From the NCBI GenBank assembly GCA_963545565.1, contig CAUUJV010000008.1, forward strand, positions 1 to 64,000: DNA of 64,000 nt, written 5' to 3'. This DNA comes from CAUUJV01 sp963545565 (GTDB lineage: Bacteria > Actinomycetota > Actinomycetes > Actinomycetales > Bifidobacteriaceae). The notes beneath the pieces are model-generated. The model was given only the letters and a program-made list of their open reading frames with translations, did not search any database and was not told where the DNA came from. The position numbers and the translations under genes were made by a program. Numbering within the stretch: the stretch's first letter is position 1; the number at the start of each line of letters is the position of its first letter. This document shows positions 62,331 to 64,000 of the stretch, in pieces.

Positions 62331-64000
62331 ATGAGTCGGTTACGTCGCTTAAGAAACTACGGTTCAACTTTTAGAAGACGATCTCTAGTTATTCTCCTAG
62401 TGGTCGCTCTTCTGGCTTGCGTGTGCATTGTTCGGTTAGCGTATGTTCAGCTGTATAAGGGTGAGTATTATTCCAGTCAAGCTACGTCAGCACGCCTTTA
62501 TACGCGCACAACTCAGGCTATTCGTGGTGAAATAACAGATGATTCTGGAGAAGTTTTAGCCCAGAGCGTTCAGCGTTACACCATATATGTAGACCAGAAT
62601 GGTGCGCGCAATTTCACGCCTATTAAATGCACAGGTACTAATTCTTCAACCTGCCATTCCATTAACGGTAAGAATGTGACTGGAAAAGGCCCGGCAGCAG
62701 TAGCAAAAATGTTAGCTCCATTGCTGAAAATGGACGTCAATGAGCTTGGTGCTGAACTCTCTGGCGATAACTCGTATGTGGTAGTCAAAAAGAACGTAAA
62801 ACCAGCTGTTAAGCGAAAAATTGATGCTCTCAATCTATCTGGTGTAGTGGGATCAGAACTCACGATTAAGCGTATATATCCAAACCCAACATTGCTTGGC
62901 ACGGTACTCGGCGGCACGAATGATGAAGGCACCGGCTCGGCTGGAATTGAGTCCATGCAAGATAAGTCTTTGAAAGGGATTTCTGGAAAAGAAACATATC
63001 AGAAGGGAAATCTTGGCCAGAAAATTCCGGGAACAGAAGAGACATCGGTGGCATCAAAGAACGGCGGAACCACAACTCTTACTATTAATAGCGATGTGCA
63101 ATGGTACGTGGACAAAATGCTCAAGGAGGGGCAAGAAGAACAAAATGCTGACTGGGGAATTGCCGTTGTGCAAGAGGTTTCAACAGGAAAAATTATTGCG
63201 ATTGCTGATACAGACCAATATGCAGCAGGAACAACGGATGCCGTTACTCACACATCGCGAGCAATAACAACCACATTTGAGCCAGGGTCTACAGGTAAGC
63301 TCATTACAGCATCCGGACTTATTCAAACGGGGCTGCACACGGGAAGTGATAAGTTTAGCGTTCCATACTCGATTACGATTGATGGTCAGACTTATCACGA
63401 TTCTCATGAGCACTCTACAGAGCGCCTTACTTTAGCGGGTATTATGAAGGAATCCTCAAATGTTGGGACTATTTTGGCCTCCACAAACTACACATTGGCA
63501 GACCGACTCAAATACATCAAGAAATTTGGTATCGGTTCTAGCACAGGCCTGAATTTCCCTGGTGAATCAGTTGGTATTGTAGCCTCAAAAACGAGTGATT
63601 GGGATGCGCGCACGCAGAATACTGTGCTTTTTGGGCAGGGATACACGGCTTCGGCTCTTCAGATGACGAATGTCGTAGTAACCATTGCTAACGGAGGTGT
63701 GCGCATGGGGCAGAGCATTATTGCTTCTTCCACTGATGCCAATGGCAAAGACACCACGCCAACACCTAATAAATCAGTGCGCGTAATCGATAAGAGTACG
63801 GCCGCTGACATGATGGACATGATGGAATCGATGGCTGATGAATACAGCAAATACGTGGGTGTTAACGGGTATCGTGTTGCTGGTAAGTCTGGTACTGCAG
63901 AAACCGCAGACTCCTCGGGAAATCTTACGGAAATTACGGCAGACTTTATTGGGGTCTATCCGGCAGATAACCCTAAATATGTAGTTACAGTAGTTTTGCG
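62331..64000 (+). CDS. ftsI: Division transpeptidase FtsI (PBP3/PbpB), partial
   Basis: Runs off the right edge; about 556 residues are visible with no stop. Septal peptidoglycan transpeptidase. N-terminal membrane helix (LVILLVVALLACVCIVRLAYVQLY), PBP dimerisation domain (RGEITDDSGEVLAQS), and a transpeptidase domain with SxxK STGK (Ser320), SxN SSN (375-377) and KSGT (Lys519). ATG 62331 is 12 bases after ftsL. Confidence 0.95.
   Translation, partial: MSRLRRLRNYGSTFRRRSLVILLVVALLACVCIVRLAYVQLYKGEYYSSQATSARLYTRTTQAIRGEITDDSGEVLAQSVQRYTIYVDQNGARNFTPIKCTGTNSSTCHSINGKNVTGKGPAAVAKMLAPLLKMDVNELGAELSGDNSYVVVKKNVKPAVKRKIDALNLSGVVGSELTIKRIYPNPTLLGTVLGGTNDEGTGSAGIESMQDKSLKGISGKETYQKGNLGQKIPGTEETSVASKNGGTTTLTINSDVQWYVDKMLKEGQEEQNADWGIAVVQEVSTGKIIAIADTDQYAAGTTDAVTHTSRAITTTFEPGSTGKLITASGLIQTGLHTGSDKFSVPYSITIDGQTYHDSHEHSTERLTLAGIMKESSNVGTILASTNYTLADRLKYIKKFGIGSSTGLNFPGESVGIVASKTSDWDARTQNTVLFGQGYTASALQMTNVVVTIANGGVRMGQSIIASSTDANGKDTTPTPNKSVRVIDKSTAADMMDMMESMADEYSKYVGVNGYRVAGKSGTAETADSSGNLTEITADFIGVYPADNPKYVVTVVL

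Overview
The window looks like a chromosomal segment of a Bifidobacteriaceae-type actinobacterium with moderate to low GC (a Bifidobacterium, Gardnerella or Alloscardovia relative; genus is an inference). The support is housekeeping content: GroEL ending in DMGY behind two CIRCE operators, a solitary HU protein, a fused EcfAA-EcfT protein next to RibU, a DUF3027 protein, an actinobacterial HelD/HelR-like helicase, ClpC, and the start of the division and cell-wall cluster mraZ-rsmH-ftsL-ftsI at the right edge. No rRNA, tRNA, CRISPR array or intact insertion sequence was seen.

Layout. 1-2357: 3' part of a decayed single-chain restriction-modification gene. 2.5-15.1 kb, minus strand: HU, a flippase-like protein, purB, then ung and a tightly overlapping moxR / DUF58 / two-VWA operon that continues into a Ser-rich membrane protein, a WxG-motif protein and a lipase-like hydrolase. 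15.2-22.6 kb: LytR_C protein, groEL, WXG100 protein, an OmpR-type two-component system, a cold-shock protein and a DUF3027 protein. 22.6-26.0 kb: an apparent tryptophan attenuator (a 23-residue leader with five regularly spaced Trp codons, then a terminator) ahead of a TIGR04076-like gene, an aldo/keto reductase and an NhaC-family transporter. 26-30 kb: universal stress protein and clpC.

30.2-53 kb is the accessory region. A class III lanthipeptide cluster occupies 35.1-46.3 kb. It holds an ABC exporter, a 40-residue precursor with an ILELQ leader motif and a core with two SxxSx3C motifs (labyrinthopeptin-like), a MacB-type ABC pair, a NarL-type kinase and regulator, a LanKC synthetase broken by one extra G in a G6 run, and a prolyl-oligopeptidase-like protease. 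Four related palindromes built on GTCATCT-N2-AGATGAC lie in front of the exporter, the precursor, the MacB/two-component operon and the synthetase. I infer that they are the operator of the cluster's own response regulator. Two further ABC-plus-two-component modules of the lantibiotic/bacitracin-resistance type flank the cluster (30.2-34.8 kb and 48.3-53.0 kb), together with a divergent hydrolase/TetR pair and a short ABC-ATPase remnant.

53-64 kb returns to core genes: the ECF module with RibU under an FMN riboswitch, serA, helR-like helicase, and mraZ with four 10-bp-spaced TGGGG boxes leading into the division cluster. The two most novel systems are the labyrinthopeptin-like cluster with its palindromic regulon and the Trp-rich leader controlling a non-biosynthetic operon.
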